From contig JABMCL010001960.1 in the NCBI GenBank assembly GCA_018857735.1, positions 832,501 to 896,500 on the forward strand: DNA of 64,000 bases, written 5' to 3'. A program made the position numbers and the translations under genes. The notes under the pieces are model-generated. The model did not search any database, was not told where the DNA came from, and was given only the letters and a program-made list of their open reading frames with translations. Below, piece after piece: positions 1 to 10,879 of this stretch (position 1 is the stretch's first letter; every line of letters starts with the position of its first letter). This DNA is from Alviniconcha marisindica (Eukaryota; Mollusca; Gastropoda; Provannidae).

Positions 1-49
1 GAAAGAAAGAAAAAGAAAAGAAAAAGAAGAAGAAGAAGAAGAAGAAAAG

Positions 50-477
50 GGCTCCATTCTTTTTTCAAAGAACCTTCTTTCAGCAGCTATGCACAATGCC
101 ATGCGGTGAAACCACCTGTTCCACTCCTCAGCCCATTAATTTTTGTCTTCAACAGCCCTCGTGAAAGCTCGACATGCATCTTCGACGCTCTCAGATAGGG
201 TATCTTTCCGTTGCTCCTTCACTTTCGGAAAATTTCTAATAGGAAGAAGTCGCGATGACAGAGTTCTAGGCGAATACGGTGGCACCCACGGTAGCAACAG
301 CTGCACCTCGCTCTCCTCGAAAAAGTCGATCGTTGTTGCTGTATGCGCAAGTGCTCGTACGTATGAAGAAAAGGCCACGGAGTCCGTGTTTGGGTGACGA
401 TGGCACCAAACTTCGAGGACATGCGGGAGACAGTGGTGCACGTGCCAACCCGCAGTGGCTTTAAAAATAATATGCAA
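50..477 (-). mobile_element. Mariner transposase relic, C-terminal part
   Basis: The minus strand encodes HTATTIDFFEESEVQLL, then VPPYSPR (compare the mariner 'PPYSPDLAP' motif), ESVEDACRAFTRAVED and, in a shifted frame at about 50-130, AEEWNRWFHRMALCIAAE. This is the usual order of a mariner C-terminus with several frameshifts, so it is dead. The last block also occurs in the relic at 22.4-23.6 kb, so they belong to the same family. Confidence 0.75.
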
Positions 478-478
478 T

Positions 479-677
479 ACATTTTGGTTAATTTACAGGT
501 ACAATTAAGCAAAAACAAGAGGAACTATTTATTATTAATGATCGCTCTTATAAAGCATGTTCTCCGTACTCGATCAGACTCACTGCGCTCATGTCGCATG
601 TGAGTCTGAATGAGTGACTGTAGCCTCTTTATAGCGCTTTTTTAATTAAATTTTTTTTTAACCGACAGCACTGGTTT

Positions 678-709
<32 letters not shown>

Positions 710-712
710 GCA
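479..712. repeat. No gene; ends in a (GTT)n microsatellite
   Basis: Nothing recognisable until a T-rich run and about ten GTT repeats at 679-710, which may be the simple tail of the adjoining SINE. Confidence 0.6.
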
Positions 713-1055
713 TGGCTGGAGCCACGTGAAACTGCTGCTGTCTCGACGCTAGTTCTGTGTACATCACTGATACAACCATGCACCAGTTTACAGTGTCACT
801 TCATTCAAAGTCACATAGGTAGGGTGCATGTGTGTTTAGCTGTAACATGCCACCTGCACTTTTGGCAGAATGGCCGGGATCTTTTACTTGCTGCTGCGGT
901 AACACGGGGGGTGGAACGGATACCGAAATAAGAGTCAGCACAGAAAGTTGACCCTGGAGAAGAAAAAAATCTCCCGCCACTCCTGCGAGGACTCAAACCT
1001 AGGACTTGTCAATCACGAGTCCGGTGCTCTAACCACTGAGCTATCCCCGCTGCCC
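705..1055 (-). mobile_element. tRNA-derived SINE, family A
   Basis: Read on the minus strand it begins with a tRNA-like head, GGATAGCTCAGTGGTTAGAG, containing a good polymerase III box A, followed by a degenerate box B. The body (with 'GTCAACTTTCTGTGCTGAC' and 'AAAGATCCCGGCCATTCTG') recurs at 7.2-7.7, 13.9-14.3 and 59.5-59.7 kb. The acceptor stem does not close, so it is not a working tRNA gene. Confidence 0.8.
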
Positions 1056-1640
1056 GGGGAAATGGATAATAAATACAAAAATGGAACAATAATATAATTA
1101 GGTTAGTTAGTTGGTGCTTTGAGCCCAGTCAACCACATAGAGTTAATAATAATATAATAAGTAAACAAATGAATAGCTAAAAACAGCTGTATATAAAATG
1201 CAAAGATGTAGTAACGAAAGTTGTGATTAGAACTGCGATAATAATAATGTACTACCGCTAGTACCGCTGGCGCAGTGAGAGAGAGAGAGAGAGTAATAGT
1301 AGTGAATAGTATAAAAACACTAAAGAACAACAAAACAATATCAATGATTAAAATGTTCAACACCAGTGATGCACTTTCTGTCGCTGAACTTCAGTCAGAA
1401 ACAGAAATAATCATTTTTCTCTGCAGAATACTCAAAGTTGTTTTGAAAAGTTTGTGAATCCATTGAATAATAATAAAAATAAAATAAAAGATACTGCTTT
1501 GATCTTTGCTTCGCGACCATGGTTCGTAAGTGGGATGTGCAGGTTACTCGCCTGTGCGAGCTGCGAAACGTTATGCCATGTCGTGTGTGTGTCTGTGCGT
1601 GCGTGCGTGCGTGTGTGTTAACTTACATTGCATGAATGAG
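1056..1640. other. No gene seen; short GA and GT microsatellites
   Basis: AT-rich sequence with (GA)n near 1277-1292 and a GT/GCGT tract near 1583-1618. At 1101-1138 is a copy of the 'CCCAGTCAACC' dispersed repeat (family C). Confidence 0.5.
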
Positions 1641-1642
1641 CA

Positions 1643-1937
1643 TGTTACATTGTTGAATTTAACTTTATTTTGTTTATAAAACATTTTTATACATGCCTAA
1701 TTGTAAAGTTTTGTCTGTTTGTTAGTGCACTGTATAAAAGGAACGTCACCCAGACAAATTCCTATGTACATTTAAATGTCATTGGCGAGAATGTTAAATT
1801 GTTGAATTTAACTTTATTTCTTTATAAACAAATTTTGATACATGGCTAATTGTAAAGTTTTGTCTATTTGTTACTGCACTCTATAAATGGAACGTCACCC
1901 AGACAAATTCCAACGTACATTTAAATGTCACTGGCGA
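1643..1937 (+). repeat. Two tandem copies of a ~148-bp dispersed repeat
   Basis: The block with 'TGTTGAATTTAACTTTAT', 'CTAATTGTAAAGTTTTGTCT' and 'CACCCAGACAAATTCC' occurs at 1643-1787 and again at 1791-1937. A more diverged copy lies at 49672-49795, where it ends in AATAAATATTCTTGTA, as a retroposon 3' end would. Confidence 0.8.
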
Positions 1938-2234
1938 ATAGATATCCTTGTATCCTTGTATGTCAATGATGTTGTGTTACAATCAAAGTGCCGCTTCCAC
2001 TTTTGAGTTAAATAGCAACATTTAAAACAAAGACGACAGCCAACGTTTTGTGTTTCCACTTTAAATTAGTCAACTGCAATTTGGAACCGACTTTCTGCTT
2101 TACTTTTAATGCCAGTGTGCCGCGCAAGCTGCAAGGCCGACACAGTGGAGTAACCTCCTATAATTAAAGAACTGATGATGATGATGAAGTGATGCTTTAT
2201 GTCCTCAGATGTCAGTTGACATATTAGGGACAAG

Positions 2235-2350
2235 TTGTGACCAATGCCGAAGCACGGTGCAATAAATCTTTACGTCCACGGAAACCAGAAGGCTCGTTAG
2301 GACGGACAGTCCAGGACGTCCACCTCGACTCTCACACAGCTCCTGAACCA
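2235..2350 (-). mobile_element. SINE family B fragment (3' part)
   Basis: On the plus strand 'TTTACGTCCACGGAAACCAG...CTCGTTAGGACGG' resembles the 3' part of the SINEs at 8.5 and 9.5 kb ('CGTCCACAGAAACCATGAGG'). The tRNA-like head is absent. Confidence 0.5.
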
Positions 2351-2829
2351 TGATTAAAGAACAAATATCGGCAGGTTTTTATTGTCGGTAGAAAGATCAA
2401 AGCTGGCCGGGGTCAGGTGTGACGGTTTGTAAAAGAAGTTCGACCAGAAGGTGACTCAGTGGTCATCTTCTCAATGCATATCCTTACAGTTTGTATATAT
2501 ATATGTTACAGTAAATTCAGTTTTAGGAAATTCACAAAATCACTGACAATTCTAGTAAATTCTCGAAATTACTGTTTTACTCAGGAATTTCAGGAATTGT
2601 CTAAAAGTTCTAGGGATTTCGTGAGCTAAAATTATATAATTACACTACTTTGGTATGGTTGTCTCTAGGAACTGAAGAAAATGTAATGCTTTGTTGTTTC
2701 TCTCTCTGTCTCTCTCTCTCTCTCTCTTCTCTTTTTTGTTTTGGGGGAGGCAGGACAGAACTGAAATGTTTGTCATCACAAAATAACTCCTGACGTGCAT
2801 ATTTCAGCTCATGCAAGCAACTGAACCAA
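2351..2829. other. No gene seen
   Basis: AT-rich stretch with a (TC)n run at about 2700-2728; no coding similarity or known repeat recognised. Confidence 0.4.
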
Positions 2830-3165
2830 TGCCGATTTTGAATTTGATGCATGTGGATGCAGATATCTTCTTCTTCGGTCTTCGGCTCGGTAGAGTCGTC
2901 GGGGCGCCGTCCTGACAAGCTGTGCACCAGTCTCCTCCATCTGTTGCCGTCGTGTGCCAGTGCCTGGGTCTCCGCTAATGGTTTTCCCGTCTATTCCTCT
3001 GCATTGTCTGTCCATGAAACTGCCTCTCTTTCTCTTCCCCTCCACTGGTCCTTGGAGAAAGGTCTTTGTGAGGCCACAAGATCTTGTGACGTGACCGAAC
3101 CATTTGAGTTTCCTGTTCTTCACTGTTGTGAGGAAAGGTGCAGAGGTACTGTTGCTCGGATGTTT
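2830..3165 (-). mobile_element. LINE relic, C-terminal end of the reverse transcriptase protein
   Basis: The minus strand encodes VKNRKLKWFGHVTRSCGLTK and then TFLQGPVEGKRKRG, the well-known 'KWFGHV.R....K..LQG...G.R.RG' tail of LINE polyproteins in animals. It is followed, in a shifted frame, by a form of 'W..LV..SS..APRR'. 5' truncated and frameshifted; flanks not defined. Confidence 0.75.
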
Positions 3166-3199
3166 GCATATGTAGACAGTGGTACTGAGAGAACTTAAA

Positions 3200-4315
3200 C
3201 TTAGGTCTCTGTATGCTTTCATACATGGATAGAGAACAAGACGACCAAAGACTGGCGTTGCAGGTAAGAACGGAAGGATCTGGGTTCTAGGTGCCGGGTT
3301 ATGGTGTTTGTTTCTGTGTGAATAATTACACTTAGCCAAGCGTTCTTGTCAGAAATCAATATTTGTTATGTTAGTGAATATACGTATATATTTGTTCTCA
3401 GCTTTTCTATTTTTTGCTGTTGGCCTGAATTCTGTCTTGGAAGTTTGTTGCTGGTTTGGTGCTGATTTGTACCTGGGTAGCAATTTTTATTGCTATTATT
3501 TTTTCTCTCACTTTTTCAAACTATGTTCTTATTTGCTTGCTTTTGCCTTACAAAAATAGACATTGTAATTTATTTACATGAAGGCATTTACCTTACATTT
3601 TTTTTATTTTATGTGTGTGATTGAACTAGTGCGATTGTGTATGTGTACAATTCACTATACTTTCTTCCTCCATATATATCCATCCCAGCTATGCAGGTCA
3701 CATAATACAAGTGCAGAATTTGCTCATTAATGCAAGTAGGCCTATCAGAAAATGCTCCTATGGTTTTTACTTACATTGATCTGAGCTGTGCTTTGGCTGA
3801 ACAGATTATATATTTCTGATTTATTTTTAAGATAAAAAAGAAAGAAAAAAGAAGCAGAAGAAATTCGACCACAATAGTGTAAAAATAATTAATATACTGA
3901 AACCTTGTTTTAGAAACTCACACGAAGTGAGTCCACGTTTACCTCATCAAACCATACCACTCATTCCATCAGACATATGGACAGGACATACACAACACAG
4001 GACCAAACCATACGACCACTCGGTCTCTATATGATCATATTCGATACATTCTACAGAGCTACCGGCAGCAGCAGCCTTGTAGTCTACTCCGAAAGCAACA
4101 CAGAATTTCAGTTTAACACTGACTGACGCGGGGATAATAACACACACACACACACACACCGAGGGAAGAGGAAAGACCGATTATAGTGATACTGGCGAAG
4201 GAATGACAAATCGTGGTTTTATCACCACGTGGTGACAAAACGTGCCGGAGTGAAAAAAAGGGCAAGCATTGCATCAAATCTGACACATTTTGTCACCGGG
4301 GTGACAGGGTGACAA
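3200..4315. other. No gene recognised
   Basis: AT-rich, with short open frames lacking any recognisable motif and a (CA)n run at 4140-4159. Near 4223-4320, 'GGTGACAAAACGTGCC' and 'GGTGACAAAATGTGCC' form a short direct repeat. Confidence 0.4.
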
Positions 4316-4324
4316 AATGTGCCG

Positions 4325-4418
4325 CAACAGGGACTCGTCCGGAAACAGCCAGACCACTGATTGCATCTTGGCTTCCGGATCATATCGATAGATCCATGTT
4401 TCGTCACCTGTCATCCCA
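4325..4418 (-). mobile_element. Mariner transposase relic, central part
   Basis: The minus strand reads GDETWIYRYDPEAKMQSV then VWLFPDES, the mariner 'TGDETW.Y.YDPE.K.QS..W' block around the second catalytic Asp. The 23.1-kb relic has the same DNA block, showing family identity. Confidence 0.8.
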
Positions 4419-4589
4419 TGCCTGTTTTTAAAGGACAAGTCCAAGGTTTGGGGTGACTTTTGACACGATTTTCGTTAAAATTCGCTGAGAACAATGATGT
4501 AGGTGAAATTGTGATCTGAGGGTTATAAATGTATGAAAACAACCATTTTCTGTCGTAACGAAAGCGTCGCCATGACGCTGAAAATCATG

Positions 4590-4720
4590 TGCACTTATGC
4601 GCACTACGTCACTCTGGGGAGTCGCTGCAAAATGGCTAGTAGCCACAGGGTAACCGACTTGGAAGAAATTCCAGTTCGAATCTCCAAGGATGAAGCTCCG
4701 ACGCCATTGTCAGTAGTTGG
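4590..4720 (+). mobile_element. Second, inverted copy of part of the THAP-associated element
   Basis: The plus strand encodes RVTDLEEIPVRISKDEA; the minus strand at about 5270-5318 encodes VTADLQKNPLRISKDEA. A further match, 'CTCTGGGGAGTCG', pairs with sequence near 5640. So a piece of the element carrying the THAP relic lies here in opposite orientation. Confidence 0.6.
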
Positions 4721-5269
4721 GCCTTTGTTTATTTCCTCCTTGTTATTTCATCTTTCTCAAGCCTTGTTAGGTGCGTGGCGTTTCAGTCTTTTTCGTTCTG
4801 TTTACTCTAGCTTTCACAACAGGCTAGACCTCATCAGTCTTTTATTGGGTGTTTCATTTTATTTTCCCAATTTATCCTTGTTTGTTTCATCATATGTAAA
4901 AATTAAAAAGTTTTGTGCGTTCTAGTTCAATAGACTAGCGATTTTGTGGCCTCCCTGGGTTAGAGTTTGGGGTTGGGCTAGTTACCGGTTCTTGCCATTC
5001 ACTGTTTTTTCTCTTGGCTTGCCCTTTTGTTTCTCGAGTTATATCGTTCATTTACGATGTACGAGTGAGGGGGGTAGTCTCGATGTTTAACGAGACCTCT
5101 CATTCTTTCTTTGTTTGGTTCTTTGCCACAGGCATTTGTGTACAGTCTCTTTCTTTCACGGTCTTTTGTGCCGTAGACTTTTTGTCTTTGCTTTGTTAGC
5201 GCTTGTTTCAGGGTATCTGTGTATCTCACAATTTTGGTATCATGCTGTGCGCTTGCTGCTCGTCAGCTT

Positions 5270-5578
5270 CATCTTTGGAGATTCGAAGTGGATTTTTTTG
5301 CAAGTCGGCTGTTACCCTGTGGACAGCCCTACAAATTCCGCTTTGAAGCAAACCCCATTTGGTATTCCGCCATAAAGTTTACGAAATCGCACTCAGCGAA
5401 GTGCTCGCTACACAAATGGGCGTGACTGAGGCGCAGCATCAAAGTCAGCTCGTTTGAATTGTACAAATTTGAACCATTTTCGCCTCACAGCGGGTCGATT
5501 CCGCGGGAATTCATGCATAGTTATGCTTTGGGTTGCTTGTGAGTTGTTACAGTTTGCTGCCACACAGTAGGCCGGCAT
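5270..5578 (-). pseudogene. THAP zinc-finger domain relic with a frameshift
   Basis: From Met at 5578 it reads MPAYCVAANCNNSQATQS then HEFPRNRPAVRRKWFKF, and in a frame shifted by one base AHLCSEHFAECDF. C5, C10 and the later C..H of CSEH are the C-x4-C...C-x2-H zinc ligands of a THAP domain, and HEFP and the Trp are conserved THAP residues. A frameshift near 5413-5425 separates the two halves. THAP domains occur in P-like transposases and in host proteins; which this was cannot be told, though an inverted partial copy nearby favours a mobile origin. No enzyme domain is visible. Confidence 0.7.
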
Positions 5579-5929
5579 GGTTAGAGCTTTTTGTCGACCA
5601 CATGCATACACATTCAATGAACAATCTAAGATGGCAACCGCACCGACTCCCCAGACTGACTTTCACTTCCGAGAAAGTCACGTGACTGATGGAGACCCCG
5701 AGACAGCAGTCTCGGCCAGCCTACAGAAAATAAAATCGATTAAAAACCAACATAAACATTTTTCTTCACTTTTTATTTCATTAAATCTGAAACTAGTGAC
5801 TCATTTGTCAATCATTTCGATGGTCATTTTGCATACTTAAAAACCTTGGGCTTTTCCTTTAACAGTCTCCGATGAGCTTTTGCAACATGAATTCGCACCA
5901 CTCAACTCTACCCGCTCGTTGTTGGTTTG

Positions 5930-6121
5930 TCAGCGATCCACCTTGCACATCGTTTTCTCAAACAATGATGACACCTGCAATATGGACACGGTCGCTGCCG
6001 CTCCGATGTTAAGACAGTCCTGAATCTCTCGAGTGGCAGCCCTTGGTTCGACCCTGATCAATGTTTTCGCTGCCTCCATGTTTGTATCCGTATCCGTCCG
6101 GCACGCTGGCCTGTGCCGCAC
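5930..6121 (-). mobile_element. Mariner transposase relic, N-terminal helix-turn-helix part
   Basis: The minus strand encodes EAAKTLIRVEPRAATREI and QDCLNIGAAATVSIL, the second helix-turn-helix segment of mariner transposases. The 22.9-kb relic has the matching, more decayed 'AAEKLISAEPTGEI' region. Confidence 0.7.
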
Positions 6122-6216
6122 CTGTGGTTCTGCATTCTGTACGTGTGCACCAAGGAGGCGTAAACAGAGCGTGGAATAGTGTTAGTTTTGATGGATGATT
6201 TTGTGTAGGTGTTTAC

Positions 6217-6218
<2 letters not shown>

Positions 6219-6271
<53 letters not shown>
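6219..6271 (+). repeat. (GA)n microsatellite
   Basis: About 26 uninterrupted GA units. Confidence 0.95.
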
Positions 6272-6276
<5 letters not shown>

Positions 6277-7210
6277 TTGAAGGTAGAGTTGCTTGATTCA
6301 AGAGATTAACTTTGCATAATGTATATATGGATTATTTAGTGTGGTCACTTGCATGTAACAAGACTGGTTACTCGAACACGTCATATACAACTGTTTTATA
6401 GAAAATAGATTATGGAAACGTATTATAATGGTGTAATCACTGACACTAAGCGTTGTGCTGTTTGATTTCCGTGGCCTAAGTGTTGTGGCTGTCAGTGTGT
6501 TCGAGTGTTCGCTCGGCGTTACCCACGCATTGAAGCCTAGAAAGACACACATGCACCCCCGGCGCTTCTAATCGAGAGAGGACAAGAAAACAAACAAGGG
6601 TCTGAGTTGCTTGAGTTGTGAGATGTATGGAGCCAATAATTATGTATGCCTGATTTGTATGTATGCGGTTTTACCAGACATTATGCTTATGTGTTTTGAT
6701 AGGCTGAGATGTGAGTTCTTTATTCTTTTGAGGGGCAATTTTTTTTGTTAAGCTTGGCCCAAAACAACTAGTGTTGACCCGTTTTGCTTCACAATTTGCT
6801 GACACACATTGCTTCGCTCTTTGCCTTGTGTTGAGTGTTGAACCGTGAGCCAGCTCAAGTCGTACCTGTGTTTTGGTGACTCGCGTTTGCACCTGGTGTG
6901 GAGTAACTGTGAACGTGCGATTCGTCCTGAGGTGACCCTTTGCGGCTGACGGGGCGTACAAATCCACTTGGATCTTTTGACCTGTTTCACTCCAGCAGCC
7001 AGACCTCACTGTAACACTGATGCACAAAAGCTATCAGTTACGGTCGCACCGGTTTTTATCCATGCCCGAACTGCTTGCTACCATAGTTGTAATACATAGG
7101 CATGTAGAATGACCTCTTATGGAATGCCACTTGAAACTGAACATCAAACGAGTTGGTCCAAAAGGCGCCTTCTTCTGCTCGCACCTCGTTCCTGGTCGTA
7201 CCTTAATTGC
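6272..7210. other. No gene recognised
   Basis: The longest open frame (minus strand, 6671-7027) shows no motif I recognise and its composition does not suggest coding. Confidence 0.4.
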
Positions 7211-7224
7211 CAGTGTCCACGCAG

Positions 7225-7705
7225 TTCGAACCCGTCAAACATCTTCGAACTTCAGTGGTAGAGCGACGGACTCGTGATGGAAAGGTCTCCGATTCGAGTC
7301 CCAGCAGGAGCGGTGGGAAACATTTTCTTCTCCTGGGTCAACTTTTTGTGCTGACTCTTATTTCGGTATCCGTTCCACCCCCGTTTTAACGCAGCAGCAC
7401 GTAAAAGATCCCGGTCATTCTGCTAAAAGTGCATGTGACATGTTACAGCCAAACACACATATATACCCTACGTATGTGGCTCCGAATAATGGGTGCCTGT
7501 ACAGTGTATGTGTGTGTGTGTGTGTGTGTGCCTGCGTGCGTGCGTGCATGCGTGCGTGCGTATGGACAAGGTTTTGCGCTTTACAAATACTTTAATTATT
7601 AGTATTATTAATAGTGACACTGTAAACTGATGCATGGTTGTATTGTGTACACAGAACATGCGCCGAGACAGCAACAGTTTCACGTGGCACCAGCCACGTA
7701 ACAAT
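7225..7705 (+). mobile_element. tRNA-derived SINE, family A, plus strand
   Basis: The head has 'TCAGTGGTAGAGCGACGGAC' (box A region) and 'CGATTCGAGTCCC' (box B), then the family A body ('GGGTCAACTTTTTGTGCTGA', 'AAAGATCCCGGTCATTCTG'). A GT/GCGT microsatellite interrupts it at 7508-7560. The ending near 7700, 'CACGTGGCACCAGCCACGTA', matches the far end of the 0.7-kb copy. Confidence 0.8.
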
Positions 7706-8348
7706 TAAAACAGCGCTGCAACCTGTGACCGGTGAAGTTCAAAATGCGCTGTGATATTTCTCTGGAGTCAAATTCTGTGCATATTCTAGAAAATTCATTC
7801 CGTTATAAACCGAGGTCTGCTGTGTACATACACATGCAAAAAGATCACATACGCACATTAAGAATCTTACAGTCCATGTCAGAGTTCGGTGGATTATGTA
7901 AATACCATACCAACCCAGCAGCAGCGCGCGCGCACACACACACATGCGCGCGCGCGTGAAGCGCAGTGAGTCAGCTCGAGGGTGGAGAAGAGCGCATAAT
8001 AATTATATATATATAATTATATATATAGAAAGAGAGATTTTCCTCCCTAATAAATAGCGTTCTTTTGAACCTTTTATGTGTTTGGATCTTGTTTTAGAAT
8101 GCTAACAGTCATTCTTGTTTCAGGATTTCGTTAGAAAAAGACCCCCCCTTCTCTCCCCATCCAATTTTTTTTTAAATCACTGGGAACAGCTGGAGGGTAT
8201 ATATCATAAGCGCTAAAATGAAGAGGACCGCTAGCAAGAGGACCTGGGTAGAAGGCATAAAAAATGCCATACAAAGAAACAACTAGAAAGAGAAAGGAGC
8301 CGTAGGAAGTGCCTACAACAACAAAACCACAAAGAACACGACAGGAGG
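7706..8348. other. No gene seen; simple-sequence tracts
   Basis: Contains a CA/GCGC tract at 7925-7958 and an AT-rich near-palindrome at 7998-8027. 'AATAAATAGCGTTCTTTTGA' near 8048 is shared with the repeat end near 33030. Confidence 0.4.
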
Positions 8349-8515
8349 TTTCCCTCACACTCCGAGCCAAACTCCAAGCTCTGGTTTACGATATCCTTCC
8401 TTCAACCACTGCCGTATTTAGTTACGCCATAGGGTCCAGAAAACTGTCAGCTAACGAGCAGTTTTTTTTGTTGGTGCTGAAACAGTAGTAAGTTTGTTAC
8501 AAACAACTCAAATAA

Positions 8516-8588
8516 GTAAGTAAGTAAGTAAGTAAACATGGTGCTTAAAGTCCACAGAAACCACGAGGCTTATTAGGGACGGGGAGAA

Positions 8589-8621
<33 letters not shown>

Positions 8622-8865
8622 GGTTGGGGAAAGGGAGATTAATATATACCTATCGCTACACTGTCACCACCAGAATGATTCCTGCATTAAGATGGGCAGC
8701 GATGAGAGCCATTTTAATGTTTAAGTAGGAAGTGATGGACACAGTCACAAGACAGTATCCACAAACCACAACCTTTCTGAAGGGAAAGGAGAGCCGAAGC
8801 GGTATCGAACCGAGGTCCTTCCGCTTACCAGCCTAACGGCTTACCGCTAGGCCAAACCGGCTCAC
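8516..8865 (-). mobile_element. tRNA-derived SINE, family B, with target duplication
   Basis: On the minus strand the head, GCCGGTTTGGCCTAGCGGTA, holds a box A (TGGCCTAGCGG) and GGTTCGATACC is a perfect box B. The body ends in 'CTGTGGACTTTAAGCACCAT' and a (TTAC)n tail. The insertion is flanked by CAACTCAAATAA at 8504-8515 and 8866-8877, a 12-bp target-site duplication that also restores the interrupted foldback arm. A long poly-G run (about 8589-8620) lies inside. Confidence 0.9.
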
Positions 8866-9474
8866 CAACTCAAATAAAACAAGGCGTGTCATTTATAGCC
8901 GCCAACAAAGTTTACACCAGCACAAATAAAACCACAATCGTTTGAATCGAGACGGAACTCTTTTCCTTACCAGGGGTGGATGCGTCTCATGTTTACGTGC
9001 GTGCTTTGGCGCTAGGTTGCTTCCAAACTCCAAGCACTGGTTTACGACAGCCTTCCTTCAACCACTGCCGTATTTAGTTACGCCATAGGGTCCAGGAAAC
9101 TCTCAGCTAACGAGCAGTTTTTTGTTGGTACTCAAATAGTAGTAAGTTTGTTACAAACAACTCAAATAAAACAAGGTGTCATTTATAGTTGCCAACAAAG
9201 TTTACACCAGCACAAATAAAACCACAATCGTTTGAATCGAGACGGAACTCCTTTTTTTAATTTTTTATACCCATGTTGGATGCGTCTCTTGTTTACGTGC
9301 GTGCTTTGGCTCGAGGTTGCTTCTACAGTCGTATTAGTACCCGAACCTTTCGGAGGGTGCTGACCGCGTCGCTGGACAGCTGCGCCGAGAAAAAGAGTGC
9401 CCCTTCAGTGGCGTAACTAAATCTGGCAGAGTTTGGAGGAAGGTGCCGGAAAGCGATGCTCGGAGTGTTGGTTA

Positions 9475-9812
9475 TAAGTAAGTAAGTAAGTAAACATGGT
9501 GCTTAACGTCCACAGAAACCATGAGGCTTATTAGGGACGGGGAGAAGGGGGGTGGGGGAAGAAGGTATGGAGATGGGGGAAGAGGGAGATTATATACCTA
9601 TCGCTACGCGGCTGTCACCACCAGAATGACTTCTGCATTAAGATGGGCAGCGATGAGTGCCATTTTAATGTTTCATAACTGTGAGGGACAAAGTCACAAG
9701 ACAGTGTCCACAGGCCTCAACCTTTGAAGAGAAAGGAGAGCCGAAGCAGATTCGAACCGAGGTCCTTCTGCTTACCAGCCTCACCGCTAGGCCAAACCGG
9801 CTAACAAGAGTG
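9475..9812 (-). mobile_element. tRNA-derived SINE, family B, second copy
   Basis: Same head, box B (GGTTCGAATCT), body and (TTAC)n tail as the 8.5-kb copy. Flanks 'GAGTGTTGGTT' and 'GAGTGTGGGTT' look like an 11-bp target duplication with one mismatch. It lies in the same orientation and also inside the foldback arm. Confidence 0.85.
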
Positions 9813-10559
9813 TGGGTTGCTTCTACAGTCATATTAGTACCCGAACCTTTCGGAGGGCGCTGACCGCGTCGCTGGGCAGCTGCGCGGAGATAAAGAGTGC
9901 CCCTTCAGTGGCGTAACTAAATCTGGCAGAGTTTGGAGGAAGGTACCGGAAAGCGGTGCTCGGAGTGTGGCGCTGACCGCGTCGCTGGACAGCTGCGCGG
10001 AGATAAAGAGTGCCCCTTCAGTGGCGTAACCAAATCTGGCAGAGTTTGGAGGAAGGTACCGGAAAGCGATGCTCGGAGTGTGACTCCGAGCATCGCTTTC
10101 CGGCACCCTCCTCCAAACTCTGCCAGATTTAGTTATGCCACTGAATGGATACTCTTTTATCTCCGCGCAGCGGTCCACCGACGCGGTCAGCGCCCTCCGA
10201 AAGGTTCGGGTACTAATATGACTGTATAAGCAACCTAGCGCCCAAGCACGCAAGTAAACATGAGACGCATCCACCCCTGGTAAGGAAAAGAGTTCCGTCT
10301 CGATTGAAACGATTGTGGTTTTATTTGCGCTGGTGTAAACTTTGTTGGTGGCTATAAATGACACGTCTTGTTTTATTTGAGTTGTTTGTAACAAACTTAC
10401 TACTGTTTGAGCACCATCAAAAAACTGCTCGTTAGCTGACAGTTTTCTGGACCCTATGGCGTAACTAAATACGGCAGTGGTTGAAGGAAGGATGTCGTAA
10501 ACCAGTGCTTGAAGTTTGGGTTTCCCTGTGACGTAGGCCTTTTGACAGAACAATATTTG

Positions 10560-10730
10560 CGTAAGTCACTCCAGCTTCTTGTGATACACCATCAAACTAA
10601 GTTTGGCTGCAAAAGAATTTTCATTATATTATGAGCCATTACTGTGACCTTGATGATAAACCATTTTTTGTGCAGCACTGCACCACCATGCCAAATTTGG
10701 TTATAAAAGGTTAAGTGGGTCAGAACATAT
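10560..10730 (-). repeat. Copy of the dispersed ~140-bp 'AAGTTTGG' repeat
   Basis: Has 'CATCAAACTAAGTTTGG', 'TGTGACCTTGA' and 'CACCACCATGCCAAATTTGG', the marks of the repeat family tandemly arrayed at 44.9-45.4 and 56.2-57.0 kb. Confidence 0.65.
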
Positions 10731-10879
10731 GGCCTGGAAAGAAATCCATGTGTGTTATATACACATCACGAGCCAATCTTTCTGTTCAGTCTTCATTGGC
10801 AAAGATGTCTGCACCTTGAGGAGCTCAAATTTGAAGCAAAAACTACTTCTTTTGCAAACATATCCATAGAAGAATCAAA

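Larger units (their letters stand above)
8356..10516. mobile_element. Foldback element with long inverted arms
   Basis: The order of four blocks (starting 'AAACTCCAAGC', 'AACTCAAATAAAACAAGG', 'GGATGCGTCTCATGTTTACG' and 'TTAGTACCCGAACCTTTCGG') is read left to right up to about 10081 and then returns in exact reverse complement to about 10516. The centre is CTCGGAGTGTGACTCCGAG. The left arm is longer because its blocks are repeated (8356-9027, 9028-9474, 9813-9968, 9969-10081) and two SINEs sit in it. There is no transposase; long open frames here are by-products of the repeats. Confidence 0.85.

Noticed and set aside
9834..10553. A 239-codon open frame on the minus strand
   Set aside because: It runs through both arms of the foldback element; its residues repeat in mirrored blocks and contain no domain.
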